Assembly (NCBI GenBank): GCA_034509425.1
Contig: JAVTVJ010000936.1
Coordinates: 1 to 64,000 of the forward strand
Reading direction: 5' to 3'
Source of the DNA: Eopsaltria australis
Taxonomy: Eukaryota > Chordata > Aves > Passeriformes > Petroicidae
DNA length: 64,000 nucleotides
The notes beneath the pieces are model-generated. The model was given only the letters and a program-made list of their open reading frames with translations. It did not search any database and was not told the origin of the DNA. The position numbers were made by a program, and so were the translations under genes. Positions 10,641-24,361 of this stretch are shown here, piece after piece. How positions within the stretch are numbered: position 1 is the stretch's first letter; each line of letters starts with the position of its first letter.

Positions 10641-13600
10641 GTATGATGAGGAGGATGGCTTTATCTGAGGTGAGAGGCACAAGGTTGCTGTTTCTGTAAG
10701 CTCCATGACAGAGTGGAGATATTAGATTTTTTTTTTTCTTTTCTTCTTAAGTTGCCCAAAATACCTCTGAATTTTCTTCTTAGATTCTTTCCTTCCTGCA
10801 GTTCACTGTTGTGAACAAATGCAATATCTGTTGGTGTTTTGTCAAAATGTCATTCTGGAAACTACTTTGGTGGATATTAAGGCTCTGTTAAACCTGGTAC
10901 GTGGTATCATGAACGTTGTTTTATTTTTTTTTGCAAGATTTCCATAGAGGTGGCATGTAATACCTACCATATAATAATGATTTCATACAGCATGGTATTC
11001 CAGGAGCTGGTACAACAGCTAAGTATGGCCCAGTTAGTGCAGTAACTGTATAGCAGTAGAATCAATGTAGAAATCTCTGACGGAATTCCTGTGAGGATAA
11101 AAAAGGGCAAGTAATCAGGCATAATGTATTGCTATTAATCAGTAAACATTATGATGCTAACATAACATCTCCTCGAGTAGCCCTAGTACAACATATGCTG
11201 CATTAGTAGCAGATGTCACAAATTCTGAGGCCTTACATAACATGTGCTATCTCTACCAAAAAAAAAAAAAAAATCAATTCCATGTGAAAAATATATCCAT
11301 AGCTTAGCATTTCCTTGGCTCTTGCTAGGAAACTTTGAATACTAGAATTGTATTTTATTGGGGGGACAGTCAACAGGACTGGCCAAGAAAACAGATCCTA
11401 TATGTGACATTGTAGAGCAAATACTTTTCCTGCATGTATCAGTTTTACAGTGTAGAGCAGTGTATTTGGGTGGGAGCAGAAGATGATACAGACAGTGGGT
11501 AGATGGAGGCTGCAATGATGGTGAGAATATATAACATAACATTCTCTTCACACTAGATATTAAAATTGTACTTCTCTGGAAAAATACTGTTATTAACATT
11601 GTGTCTGAAAAGAGTGTGTTTCACTTATATAAATGAAATCTAGGTTATGTCATCAAAGTCAGTTTTCCTTTACTGTATGACTTATTCAGTGTCTAAGAAA
11701 AAAATGCGTGAAAAGGTGTCAGCGTTTACATTGTGACTATTTAGTTGTTTGAAGTTATAAGCTTAATTTTTTTTTTTTGTTTTGGGTTGATTTTCATATT
11801 AAGATTCTGATCATGTAATTAGCTGTAGACACTTAAGATGTTCCTATTATTTGTGACTTTTTTTACAATTATGGTCTAAATAAAAGACTGATAGGAGGAT
11901 AACATATGAGAACTGCAGTGCAGAGAAATAAAAATCCACTGGACCATTTAGATAAAACTGGTATGGGGACATTACTTCTTTATATACAGCATTACAGATA
12001 TATGTACTGGAATGTATGTGTTCAAGGTAAATATTGAGATTTTGCAAATATGTTTGGAAAAAAAATAAAAAAATAATTACAAGCATGAAATGAGCTGGGA
12101 AACCTCCCATCCCTTCCATTCTGTAATGAATATTGGAGCATTTAGAAGCTCTCAGAAGAATTCAGTAAAATTAAGGTGATAAGCACATGAACTTGCTTTC
12201 TAATGTCTTCCCTGAAAGACAATAAATTTTACTTTGTCTGACTGTAGGATAAAACTGTCAAGATGAATAGCTGCCATGCAGAAGTATGTCTGTCCATAGC
12301 CTGAGCAAAACATAAAGAGTCTGATCATAATTTATAAACATGCTCATGGCTAGTAAATTTCTGACACCAGAGAACTTTTGTGTCTAGTTTAAGAATGCAA
12401 AATGTAGGTTTTTCTCCACGTGAAAGAAAGCCAGACAAAAAGTTAGTTTCAAAAGTTAACATAATTTAATCCTGTTCTCTTGCTAGGGCACAAAGATCAC
12501 TTCTAACTGAGTTTACTACCATACATTGCATTTATGTTTGCCAGTAGTTCTGCCTACTGAGACATTCATTCACCTAGAAGTAGGATTGAGTAAGTGGTGG
12601 ATATCTCTATGCTTACAGTGAAACCATGGGTACTCTGAAGAATACAACATCATATGAGAAAGCCCCTTGAATTCACTAGCAGAATAATTTGAACTGGGAG
12701 TGAAAGCAGAAGCTCAGTTGTAGCAGACAGAAGAGTTCGGACAGAGATGTCTGGATCTGCCCAAGGGCTCCACATTCCTTCTGGATCTCCAATGGAGAAC
12801 TGAACACTCTGTATGGTGGGCAACACACCAGCAGCAGCAAACTGCTTCTGACTATCTGGGATGCTCACTGGATGAGCATCAGAGAAGTGGATGTTATACT
12901 GAACTGGACTTCAAGCCATTATCTGACTAGATAGTTCTTATTTGGAATTTCTTTAGAAAATTGCTATTCATATCAAGAGAGTTTTCTTTTTCTTTAATTT
13001 TTTTCATTTTCCTTTTATTTAGGCAAAAATATATTTGGTATTTAAAGAACAGTGAATGATTTGACACAGACTTCCTGGATGTTGGAGGAGAAGAAAGAAG
13101 TTTTAGAAAGCATGAGAATGCGTTAATGGTCTGAGCCACAGCTATACTTACGTGCAAAAATTGTACTCTTTAACTAAAGAATTGCGTATAAATAATTATC
13201 CCAATTCTTTCTGCTACCAATATTAAGCACATACTGCTGAAAAGATAAAATATATTTCCATTCAGCCACAGCTCTGGAGAAAATTAAACATATACCCCAA
13301 ATTCAAATATACCTCAATGGGGGGTGGGTGAGGAAAGACAGCAGAAGTTTTTAAAAAGCTTTTTAAGAATCCTTCTGAGTCATTTTTTTATACTTTTAAC
13401 CAGTTTTAGGACAAAAGAACATGTCAAGATTGAAAAAAAAAAAACATTTCAATATTGATAGGGGAAAAAAATGCACGATGAAAATAACAACAGATCAGTG
13501 TCTCTGACATCACACTTGGATAGAGTGCTTTGTTGGGTTGTGCAGAATTCCCTTACCTAAATACAAAAAGTGCTACAATGATGACAATTAAATATCAATT

Positions 13601-16375
13601 AAATCAATTCAAGTCTTGTTTATTGAATAATTGAACTTAAAAGCTACACTGACCAAAAAAGAAATTGCACTGATAAAATATTTCCCTGAGAAATTTGGAA
13701 CAATGTGATTCATGTTTAAAAATAAGGCTATAAAAATCAATGTGACATGTACTAAATGAATTAAAGACAGGCTAAGTTACATGTGTCAAAGACTATGGCT
13801 AATGGAAAACATTCTGAAACAAATGAAAATTTTCTTCCTTATTGGTTAATGCAGGTTATTTATCCTGGTCCACTGCCACTCATTCTCCTTTTCAATGTCC
13901 TAGAAAAAAAGTGAAATATTTAAAACTGCCAAATCTTCCAACTCTGTGTTTTGAAAACAATAGTGGTCAAGAGCAGCTGTCATAGCAAGCCTTGTACATT
14001 CAAGCAATACATATTTTAACACACTCAAATTCAAAGTCTTTGACCTAAGTCCAAAGAAAACTCACTAATGTAAAACATACTTCTATCCTTGCATGATTTT
14101 GTAAATATTCTGGAAAATTTGGGAATTTTCAAACTCTTTAGAAAGATAAAATGAGTATGTTTTTGCTCTGCACCAATCGCTCCTACCCTATGAAGTCATG
14201 AAATGCATGCAGATTTCAAGTAGTATCTTTTGATGACTGGTGAGGACAAGAAGAGTCCTTCTTAGAGAAAGCTAGTAGGAAGCAAACACAAGCCTTACAG
14301 ATCAGGAGGGATTTTGCCATACTCATTAATCTTGATTTTCCCACCTAATCACGCATGTCCTCTTTGCCCTTTTCTCCTGAAATGCAAGAATTCTTTATGT
14401 CTGAAGGGGACCAGTTTCTGTCTAAATAAGTGTTTAAAAAGCAGCTTTCACAAATCTATCACCTTCAAAGGAAATGTTACAATTAAATTATAAAGTGCTG
14501 AAACAGTGTTCTTTCCTGTGATAGAGACAGAAAAGAAGAAGGTCCTGCCCCCTGCATCGTACAGTCAAGAAACTGACTCCAACAATTCATTTGGCACTTT
14601 CTGTGAGATTTTGAACTTCCAGCTGTCAAAGACTTCCATGAGTTATTTCACAGCATCCTGAAGTGAAGAGAACTTTAGGGGGGAAAACATTGTTTGTGAT
14701 GTACTTAGCTAAAGAACTTAGGCTGAATTTTATTAAGTAGTTTCTTTCTGCTTAAGGAATCAGTCAGTGTCTCCTCGTGTGATTCTGTAGAATTGAGATC
14801 CAATGAATAAAATATTCCACTTCATCATAAAATATGGTGTTTATTAAATGCACATTTAAAAAATTTACTGGATACATGCAGAACTTGCAGGGTTATTAGG
14901 TAGGACTGGATTAATCTGCCTGATTCTAGTAGAGTTTATTTGTAAAACATAGTTTATTACACTGTCATAGGATGTGCTATACTGGCACTGCCTCCCAAGA
15001 TTTTATTGTGACGATTACAGCTTTCAGTAGTCAAGTGACGAACTCCATAAAAGTACTCTGAAATTGCATTTTTGAAATTCCATCCCTGCCTACAACTGTA
15101 AACTCTGAAGAGCTGAAATTTGACGCAGAAGTATTTAATTTTCCTCTACTCTGGATCTGCTCCCTTATTACACCTATTCTGTAAGCTATTAAATGCTCAG
15201 TTCTGTAAAGCCTGCACTTGATCTTCAGAATATACAGAGATGCCGAGATATGACTGAAAAAGCATGGAAAAGCAAAGGTGCAAAATGCTATTGACTTTGT
15301 TGTGCTAGTAACAACTTCAAATGAAAATGCACAATCCTACTCTCTCTGTATCCACAGTAACAGGAGGGAGATATGAAGGAATAGAGTTGATTTAATTGTA
15401 TAGACATAAATAAAATTTTTAAGCCAGGAAAAAAGAAGCCATTGCATAAACATTAGACCATTTTCTAGTACATCCAGCCACCTAGAGAAGGAGCTCATTA
15501 TCGTATTATGACATAAAATCAATATTCAGAAGTCAGAAATAAGATCATGAAAGAGCAATGTGTTGTATCTACAAAGGTTGCATACATCCTGTTTGGTATT
15601 TAGGATATCAGACTTAGTGAAGGGAAGAAAAACACAAAAATATTTCTGATTCAGAAGTGTGCAACAATGTGAGACAAAATAGGCATTTAACAAGACTCTG
15701 TTTATGTTTTTATAGAGATGAATTTGGATGGGTTTGAAGATCTCCACTTTCTGCAATAATCACTCCAATGAAGTACTTAGAAAATCATGTTTTAGCAGTA
15801 TTTCTGTTATGACAGTAATTGGTGAAAAGAAGCAAAGCTGAAGAATGCTTGTGGATATTTATGGAGCAATATTTATTACATTTCAATAACATTTTCTAGG
15901 GTACTACTTGTACAACCCTTACCCTGTAAAAGGAGAGAGATGATGATGAGCTCCCTTTTACTGGGGAAAAAACCCTGGTATTTATTTATTCGTAGTAACT
16001 TTTGAAAGATTTTTATCATTATAAATTAAATTGGTAAAGAAATATTGATGCAACAGGAAAATTACTGCATTATTCCATGGGATTGACATCATAAAAAGCT
16101 CATTAAATCAAGTAACTGTACAGTGTAGTGTATCTCTTTTCATACAGATTTTTATTGCATATGTCAAGTCTTTACTTAATGATATTAATGTAACCTATCT
16201 GCATTCAATTCATCTCCACTGGAGTATCCCAAGGTGAAATTTGGCCATGCAGGAGAGGTTGACATGGGAATGAGCTCATTTTTTAGCACTGGGTTTTGAA
16301 AACAGTCTCGATCCCAGTACATTCTTCCAAATGGAACTGATTTCAGCGGTCATTCTACACCTGAGGCACTGTCAT
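10641..16375. other. Intergenic, no gene seen
   Basis: Long AT-rich stretch with poly-A/T runs and no repeat family, RNA gene or exon that I can support. Confidence 0.55.
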
Positions 16376-16512
16376 GGGATCACAAAATCTTTTGAGTTGG
16401 AAGGTACCACAAGGATAATTGAGTCCAACTTTTAAGCTGCCTGTGCAGGGATTGAACCCATGGTGTTGGCATTATTGGCACCATACTTGACCAACTGAGC
16501 TAATCACTCCCC
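16376..16512 (-). mobile_element. tRNA-derived SINE with CR1-like tail (second copy)
   Basis: On the - strand the head reads TTAGCTCAGTTGG near 16502-16490, an A box. GGTGCCAATAATGCCAACACC follows, and then GGGTTCAATCCC near 16458-16447, a B box. The tail (about 16435-16378) matches a CR1 3' end, seen on the + strand as GAGTTGGAAGGTACCACAAG. It is the same family as the copy at 10.5 kb, in the opposite orientation. The head cannot be a working tRNA gene because it lacks a paired acceptor stem. Confidence 0.78.
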
Positions 16513-16957
16513 TCCTGCATTTCTTACTAGCTACCTCACATAACATAGCAATGTAAAAAATTACCTCTTCCTTTTTTTTCCCCTTTCAAAATCTTCATTT
16601 TCAGAGTTAGAGTGAAATAAGAACTTTTAAAATCAGAGAATGGTACCTGAGCAGCAGTTTCAAGGAGGTTCATTTGGATCCTAGTCCAAGCTGATGGACC
16701 AAAGATTTGAACATGCTCCAAATGAATATCATAATCACTGAAATATTGGCTATTCAGAAAGCGAGTGCAGAGCTCTGGTTCTCAGTCTGGTTTGATCAAT
16801 TCCTTCCTGAGCCTGAAAAACCTTTACTGTCAACATTTCTTCTGTACAGGAGTTAGCATTTCGTAAGAAAATTTCCTAATAAGTGCAAGTACATAGACAA
16901 AGGTATGGAGGATGGTCTCAGTTCTAAATCTAGGAGCTTGTATTATTTTCCTACTGC

Positions 16958-16977
16958 ATTATTATTATTATTATTAC

Positions 16978-17024
<47 letters not shown>

Positions 17025-17097
17025 TATTATTATTATTATTATTATTATTATCTTGCTTGTTGTTGTTGTTGTTGCTGTTGTTGTTGTTGTTGTTGTC
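16958..17097. repeat. Compound microsatellite (ATT)n then (TTG)n
   Basis: Nearly pure ATT units run to about 17052 with a few interruptions. They are followed by TTG units with one GCTG interruption. Translation gives runs of Leu, Tyr or Cys, which are not a gene. Confidence 0.97.
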
Positions 17098-17612
17098 TAC
17101 TTAAGGATTACTTTAATCACTCTGTGTTGATTTGGACCATTAATTCTGAATTTAGCTTTATGATGAAAATAGGAGAAAACAGAATGCCTTCTTTAACACT
17201 GATTTATGGTGGAAAACATACATGGTATGCATGTCTAATGTAATAAAGGTAACCACAAGGCACAGTACATGGTTACCTAAATATCTTATTTATAACAAGA
17301 GCATTGTGATAGTGATTTCAAGCAAATGGAGATGTTTGTATGAAAGACACAATAAAAAAAGGTGAAACAGCGGCTTTTAATAAAACTGCTACCAAATATG
17401 TAATCTAAGATGTAAAATAAAAGGAAACAGAAAAACAGAAGAAAAAAAAAAAAACCCAAAAAACATTTTACAGGGACAAATTTGGAAGCAACCACTTTGT
17501 ATCACAATCTGTTGTTGTTGCTGTAAGTGTAATTCAGCTGCAAGTCATCGACTGAGAATTCCCCTGGGAGAGAATGTCTCCTGTTGCTCCACTCAGTCTC
17601 AGCAGAAAACAG

Positions 17613-17630
17613 GTGTGTGTGTGTGTGTGT
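17613..17630. repeat. (GT)9 microsatellite
   Basis: Nine uninterrupted GT units. Confidence 0.95.
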
Positions 17631-19561
17631 ACTGCAAACACTGCTACAATATACATATTTCCATCCAGTCTGGGATCTATTCAGAGATATGACTGAATCA
17701 GATCTAAAATAAATACACAAGCGAGATTAAAGCTGCAGTGTGAATTTGTGCATGTCATATGATGCTGAAGAGTTATGTGTAAGCAAAACAGTTGGAGGGG
17801 AAAAAAAGCAGATAAAATTGCTTAATCTCCATGGGGCATACAAACTTCTACATAAAACATTCCAATACATTTTCATTAAAGTAATTTAAATCTATCAGAT
17901 GCCTGTCCTCCCAGCAACACATATTCCATTGAATGCTTTTGTCCAACTGAATTCTTTCTATTAACTTCATTTTGACTATTGCTATCATGAAGAATTTAAA
18001 AATCAGTGCCTGAAAATTTGGATCTCATCTCTCATAAGATGAGTCATCAAAGAAAAGTGATAATCAAGATGGGAGGCTGTGAAGTCCAAAAGCCTTTCTA
18101 AGAAGAAGTTAAACCCCACTGTCACCAGACTGGTGATCTGGTAGTGGTGGACAGTACGCTGATTTCATAACAGCACTGCAATTGAAGCTGGATGCAGCTG
18201 TGCTACACTGCACCCACACACACCTCTGCTCTGCTTACCACTCCACTGTGCCCCTGCCTGCCTCACACATTACTCACCACAGTTTCAAAGAAAAGCTGTC
18301 CTGGGACAGAGGTGATGTGGCTTTGACAGAAGCTATATATAATTTATACCTAATTTGTTCTCGGTCTTGGGGTTTAAGGGTTTTTTCATTATACTATATT
18401 ATAATGAAAGGCTTGCAGAAGGAGCTTCTAATGTTAGTAATGAGAGACCTACAAAATGTTCACCCAAGCTGAAACTGTTCTTTGCTGAAAAGGCTGTAAA
18501 AGACTCACCTCCTTCATGCTTCCTGCACTTGGATGGTGCCCGTGAGAGATGAGTGCTTCCACTGAAAGATGCTATTCCCAGGTGCATGATACAGAGCTCT
18601 CTTCATCTCAAAACTGCTATGTATAAGGTAGGGGAGAAGGGGAAAGCACAATCAGCATAGTTTTCCTGAAACAAAATCTACAAAATTTGCAAATCTACGG
18701 CTTCCAATGTTTGGCAGAAGGGAGGTAGCACATTAATCTTTTTTCTCTTGCATAATACCTTTAAAACCTGTAAATACAATATGCCTTGCCGTTCCTTTAA
18801 AATTTGTGCTTATTTATAGATGTGGCCACTGCATGTTACAGTTTGAAAGCCATTGTTCTTTTATCTTAATTTAAAAGAAATCAAAAGGAAATTAAAGCCC
18901 CACACTGAAGAGCAAAAGACAGTCACAAGACATTCACAATTTTGTGAGAATGGTATGCAGATTGTGAGAGCATATAATTTTATGTCTCCTTTATGTGGAG
19001 TCTTAACTAGTGCCAGTAACAGTATAATACTGGATTAGACAGACATCTCTGTCTACTACTCTGATCCTGAGTAGTAGTACCTTTTTTTGTCCTTATTTTA
19101 ATAGTGATATATTCTTGAGGAGTTGATTATTGATGTTTGCCACTGAAAGCTCTGATTTCAGGTTGTCCCCTCAGACTGTGACAACAGGTAAGGATTAAGG
19201 ATGTCTGACTCCTAAATGACAGAAATCTCTCCAGGCTTTCCAAGTTAACTGATTCTCATATCCCTCAGGCTCTCAAATATATGTATAAAATTACATGTGC
19301 ACAGCTCTAAACAACTGCTTGTAGTGAGGAGCATTTAACCTTTATGAAAAAACCAGAATGTCTAGGCCTACACACAACACTGCAGTAATGTCTTCAAACA
19401 TCTCATCATTAGGAAATATCTTTTATCAATTATCCATCCGGAGATTACCTTGTGTTACTGTGAAAATGAAATGTACAGCTAAAATAAGCAGTACCGTATT
19501 TTTAAAGTGATTACATGTTATTTAAAAAAAAAACAGTCAAGAGACAAGAAGATAAGAGTTG

Positions 19562-19612
19562 ATGAAATTCATGTATATATATGCATGAATTTCATATATA
19601 TATATATATATA
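19562..19612. repeat. 12-bp inverted repeat next to (TA)n
   Basis: ATGAAATTCATG (19562-19573) is repeated exactly in reverse complement at 19584-19595, with a 10-base AT loop, and runs straight into a TA dinucleotide array. A cruciform could form here. Confidence 0.8.
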
Positions 19613-22600
19613 AAAAAAACCAAACAAACACACACAGAGAGTATTTGTGAACTCCGAAATGAATATTCTGAAATCAGGTAGATAGCTCTAGTATATCTGA
19701 CAGGTATTTGAAGGAACCCAGCTGAACTGTAAGGCATGTGACTACTGATACTTGCAAAAAAAATGAATTCAATTGTTGTAGTTTTACACAAGTTTCATGG
19801 GGGTTTGAGAGATTGCTTTTCATTGTTAGTGTGTTTTAATTAATTCTACTGTTCTAAAGAGTTTATTTGAATGCAGATACTACTGCAAGCAACACATAAG
19901 AAAAGAAGGTACAATCCAAATAAAAAATCCACCTTCATAAAACTAATACAACTTTCTGTCATTCTTGCTATAAAGAACAGTATGGTTAATCATGTGAAAA
20001 TATTGGTGCTTTCTCCTAGGAAATGTGAAAAGAACCTTGATTGCATAGAAATTGGATAGGGAAAAATGCCATTTCTTCAGCATCAGACTAACTGCTGCTG
20101 CAAGAAATATTGGATGCAGAATATGTTTTTTTGTTTGCCGTAAGGATGTTTTCCCGTAGTTCACTTCATTTTTTTTTCAGCTGAGCAAGAGATTTAACTA
20201 TGTAAACATGAAACATAGTTTTCAGTTTGTCTTTATCTCTCTGATTCCTCTGTGTTGCCTTCCATCCTAATAAGTATGCATTGATGTGCAGGACAGATTT
20301 TTGGAAATTACAACTGACAGTGAATTTAAGACAGACTATGGTTTCAAGCTGTATTTATCATGACTCTGTGCAGCCCTGTTTTGAAGGTTTCCTTGAGGTC
20401 TACAGTAGAGGCCAAACTCAGTTCAGAACACCATAGATTTGAGTGTTTATAGCAGAAAACTTACTGAAGTCTGCACAATCTAAGACCTCCAGATCTCTAA
20501 ATGGCTCCTCTGATATGCAGCCAGAAATGTTAGGAAATACTTGCATTTGGTGTCAGGCACTGGTAGCAGAACACAACACACTGGGGCTTTAAGGGCTTCT
20601 TCTGGTGCCAGAGGACCAAAGGAATATGGTGAATGACTGATTACAGAAAGGCTGTGGTAGGATGTTTTATCCCTTGTCTGTCTGAAGGCCTGGAAGTCAA
20701 AAAAGGCAAAATGAATAGCAGGAGAATCTGGGCTGGAATCAGATACCCAGACAGACAGCAGATGACTAATGAGATTAGTGCTGGACCTTAGGAACACCAG
20801 GACTGGCTAGAATAAAGGAGAAAGGACAAACAAAAAGGGACAGAAAAATAAAGATGCATGGCATGTAAAATTGATGAAGAGCTAAAGTATGTGGAGAAGA
20901 AAAAATGCCAGATAAATGGACTGAGCCAAGGGACTGGGAAAGAAAAGTGAGAAAAATTATAGATTGGGAGTGAAGCTAATTTCAAAGTGGTACTAATTTC
21001 AGCAGGAGGAAAGCAAAGGAATGTAGAATGTAAGACTGGCTATAGAGACAAACTTGAAATGATTGACAAAAGACTGGATAAAAAGCTGACTGCAAGTGGA
21101 ATGGGTGGAGGGACAGTAAGAGATGAGGGAAAGGCAGGCTGGGACTGGAACTGGAGCCTTAACTAGCAAAAGATAAAATTTTCTGGGAAAATGTGTTTGA
21201 TTTGTCAAAGAAGCCTGTGATAGCATGCTCATGGAACAGTGAAGTGAGCTGGCAGGCCTTGGGGGGAAATAAAAGAGAATAAATAGAGAATCAGAACTAA
21301 GAAATGTGTCAGCGGGATCAAATATGGCACCAAACCAAAGTGGAATCCATGGCTTGGAGTGATTCAGTTCTCTGTCTATCAGCTACTCTTTTGTGAAATC
21401 TGCCTGTCAGGTGTCCCATAGCTGATCAATATAGGACCTTACAGAGGTTAATAATTTACTCTTTTACTTATTGTGTTAGAACAGGTGTCAAAAATGGCCA
21501 TGGGTGAGCTATATTTCGATTCAAAATTGCAAATAGAATATACAGGTGAGAAGGAAATTAATTTTAATTTTGTACATAATATATTGCAAAAGTTTTTTGT
21601 TTGATAGATATAAGTTAACTTAAATTTAGGTAAAAAAAATTGTGAATAGTGTGAACTTCAGCATGTAAACTTAAAAGAATGTCATAACACATCGCACTGA
21701 AGTGCAAGTTCAACCAAATTCCTTTCTAGCAGTTTTTTTTCCCATGAGTGTATGCATCAGATTCCTTCTCCTTTATATATAAAGTTATCTCTGTGGATGA
21801 CCTGAGTACAAATGCACTGTTGCTAGGCTGGTAAACAGAATATCAATCTCATCAGAAAATTCATATATACAAAGCCAAATGTAATAGTGGGAAAGGAATG
21901 AAAGTCATGGAAAATATTTTCATGGCCTTTGCCTTCCTATTTTATGGGGCAGTCACCTGTCTCTGTATTAGCCGGGTCCACCAACTAAATTGTTATTCTG
22001 TTTCCTGTAGCACCTTTCAATTTTTAGTTTGGCTTGTGAGAAGGACAGCTGGAATGCTGAGTATCCAAAAAGGTGGTCTCTGTGGAAGCTCAGTAGCCTA
22101 GAAAGGTAAGTGTCCAGGAAGTCAAGGCAGCTGGACTATCCAAACATAACCAGCATGAGGAAATGGGAAATATGGGCATTTACCAGGTGGACAGTCAGTG
22201 AAGGAGAGAGAGGTACCTGGAGACTGTCCAAGTAGGAAACACAGGTGTTCTGCCAGCCTAGAAGGCTGTGAATACGAGAGCTCTGAGGAGTCAGATGGCA
22301 TTGTAGGTGATACCATGGCAGAAAGCTTGATGGTTTGGCTGCCACTCTTGGATTAGTAATTTCTATTGAAAACTGTGACCAGCTTTTGGGATTTCGTTAT
22401 AATTGTGTCATTGGAGGCCTCACAGGCAGTGCTATCAGCTACTCTAACATTTTCCAAAACTGTGCAAGATCAGAATGCTAAAGACAGTGCAGTTCTTGGC
22501 AATGTTACAAGTACAACTTCCTTGGCAAGCTAAATCGAATTTTGTTAGCCAGAAGATACGATTAGTTTGATAGAAAAATGGAGAAGTAAGGTGAAGAAAA

Positions 22601-23754
22601 AACAAGTCAGGAAGAAAGGGTAATAATGGGAACCCAGTTCCAACAGGTGGCATTATGCAAAAATCAACTAAATCTTATCAAGTGCTTTATTTTGGCAGCC
22701 TAGTCCACACAGGATGCCTGATATGATAAGGTGAGGAAAGTTCAAATACAGATATGCCCAACCCTGAACTCATAGGAAATGATGGTCTGGAAAAAGTAGA
22801 AATGAAATTGAGACATCAGCACCCCTTTGATCACTGTCCAATTAACACTGCCTGAAAAGTGACATTCCACTCTCATAAATATAAATCTAACACTTTTTGG
22901 AAATATTAAAATAAGTGTACCTTCCAGAGGTATTGGTTTATTCCAGTACTATGTGGTGTTCTGACAAGACGTCTGAAAGCCTGTTTATTGCACATCTTTC
23001 AATTTCAGCAATGTATTTTGCATGTTTGTTTTTTTTTATCCATTTCATCCTTTTGCCTTTCTGATACAAAATTTTATATAACAGGCTGAACCAGCCCTGA
23101 AATTTTGAGCTGGCATTTGTTACTTTGAACTATTTAGCACACAGTCTTTTGCACATTCTATCTCTAGAAGGAGAATGAACTTTTTAAGTGCATCAGCTAC
23201 AACAATTGAGACGTGGGCAAGTGATGAAGGGCTGTTACAGTTCACTGAGCATCTTTCATTCCTTCTGCAGACTCATCTAAGTCGTCTCCTTCCCTATCAC
23301 TCCCCCATAATGTCCCAGTCCCACAGATAATTTTATAGACAGGCTGCCCTTTCCAGCACTTGAAAAAAACAAAACATGGCAAACCAAAATTCCAAATCCC
23401 TATTGGAATTATTGGGGAAAAGAAATAGCTCACCTGAGATAGTTTTTGTTATCATAGGTTAATTTCCATGCTATAGGACATCCACTCTGGAAGTTCATAA
23501 TGAAGGACATACTGTTTTGAATATTCTGACCAAATATGACTGAATGATTAACCCTGAAAAAACACTGTCTAGCATGAAACAGAATAACAAATATGTTTTC
23601 CTTCTCCATCTAACCTTTCTAGCTGTGATTTCTGTCTCTTAGCTAAGGTGGTATGTTTCTGAGGTTTACAGCAGCCTCATCCTGCTCTGTCCATAGCTGT
23701 TCCAAAAAAAATGTTTCCGTCTTTTATGATTAGATTTTCCATTTCAGTGCTATG

Positions 23755-24361
23755 TGTGGCCATCCGCCTGCCTCCTCGGTGGAGTGGAGGTGGCTCCTAG
23801 CAAAGGCGGAGGCGACTTGGGTCCTCGGGGGCCAGCCTTGTTCCCAATCGCCGAGCGACTCTTGCCCTTGCTCCCTGCTAGCTGCTCGGTAGGCGAACTC
23901 TCCCACACCTCAGGGGGATCTTCCAACCCCGGGAATGAAGAGACACAGACACGAGGTTCTGCACTCTGTGGCACCGGGGATCGGAGGACCTCGATTCCCC
24001 TGGGACACGATCTTTTATTGTTCCCCCGGTGACCAATCACCGGGTAGCAGAGGGGAGGAACTGGGGAGGAGCAGGGGACAGGGAGCGAACCAGGGATAGA
24101 AGGGGGATGAGCGAGGGTTACAGACAGGGGAGTGATACAATGAACAACCGAGTAACTGAGAACTCTCTAGGAAACTGGGGGTGACTAACTCAGATGGGCA
24201 GGTGGTGCTCCCCAATGAGCCCTGGGGGTATTAACCTGTCTCGAGCCCAGCCTCTTCTGGGCTAAACTATTGTTTGCTCTACCTCGGGGGAGCCCTCCTC
24301 CTCCCCCCAGGGCTTTCTCATTGGAAATTCTTCTTCTGGGGTAACCTGCACCACTGCCACA
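23755..24361 (-). mobile_element. Solo LTR, ERV-K-like, reverse orientation (607 bp)
   Basis: On the - strand the element starts TGTGGCAGTGGTGC and ends GGCGGATGGCCACA. The 6-bp sequence GCTATG flanks both ends exactly (23749-23754 and 24362-24367). AATAAA on the - strand (24019-24014) lies about 343 bp from the start, as in the 1.0 kb and 51.3 kb LTRs. A TTAATA box on the - strand (24234-24229) lies upstream. It is GC-rich and has no adjoining internal sequence, so it is solo. The start is nearly identical to that of the 51.3 kb LTR (TGTGGCAGTG). Confidence 0.88.
24014..24019 (-). terminator. Polyadenylation signal of solo LTR
   Basis: AATAAA on the - strand (TTTATT on +). A perfect 8-bp hairpin (24025-24044) sits just upstream of it in the transcript direction. 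Confidence 0.6.

Larger units (their letters stand above)
17098..23748. other. Intergenic, no gene seen
   Basis: AT-rich. It contains a short (GT)n and a hairpin beside a (TA)n, listed separately, and no gene or repeat family that I can name. Confidence 0.55.

Noticed and set aside
16440..16512. tRNA gene on the - strand
   Set aside because: A and B boxes are present, but no acceptor stem pairs and a CR1-like tail follows, so it is a SINE head.
16905..17243. Open frames with long Leu, Tyr and Cys runs
   Set aside because: They are translations of the (ATT)n/(TTG)n microsatellite.
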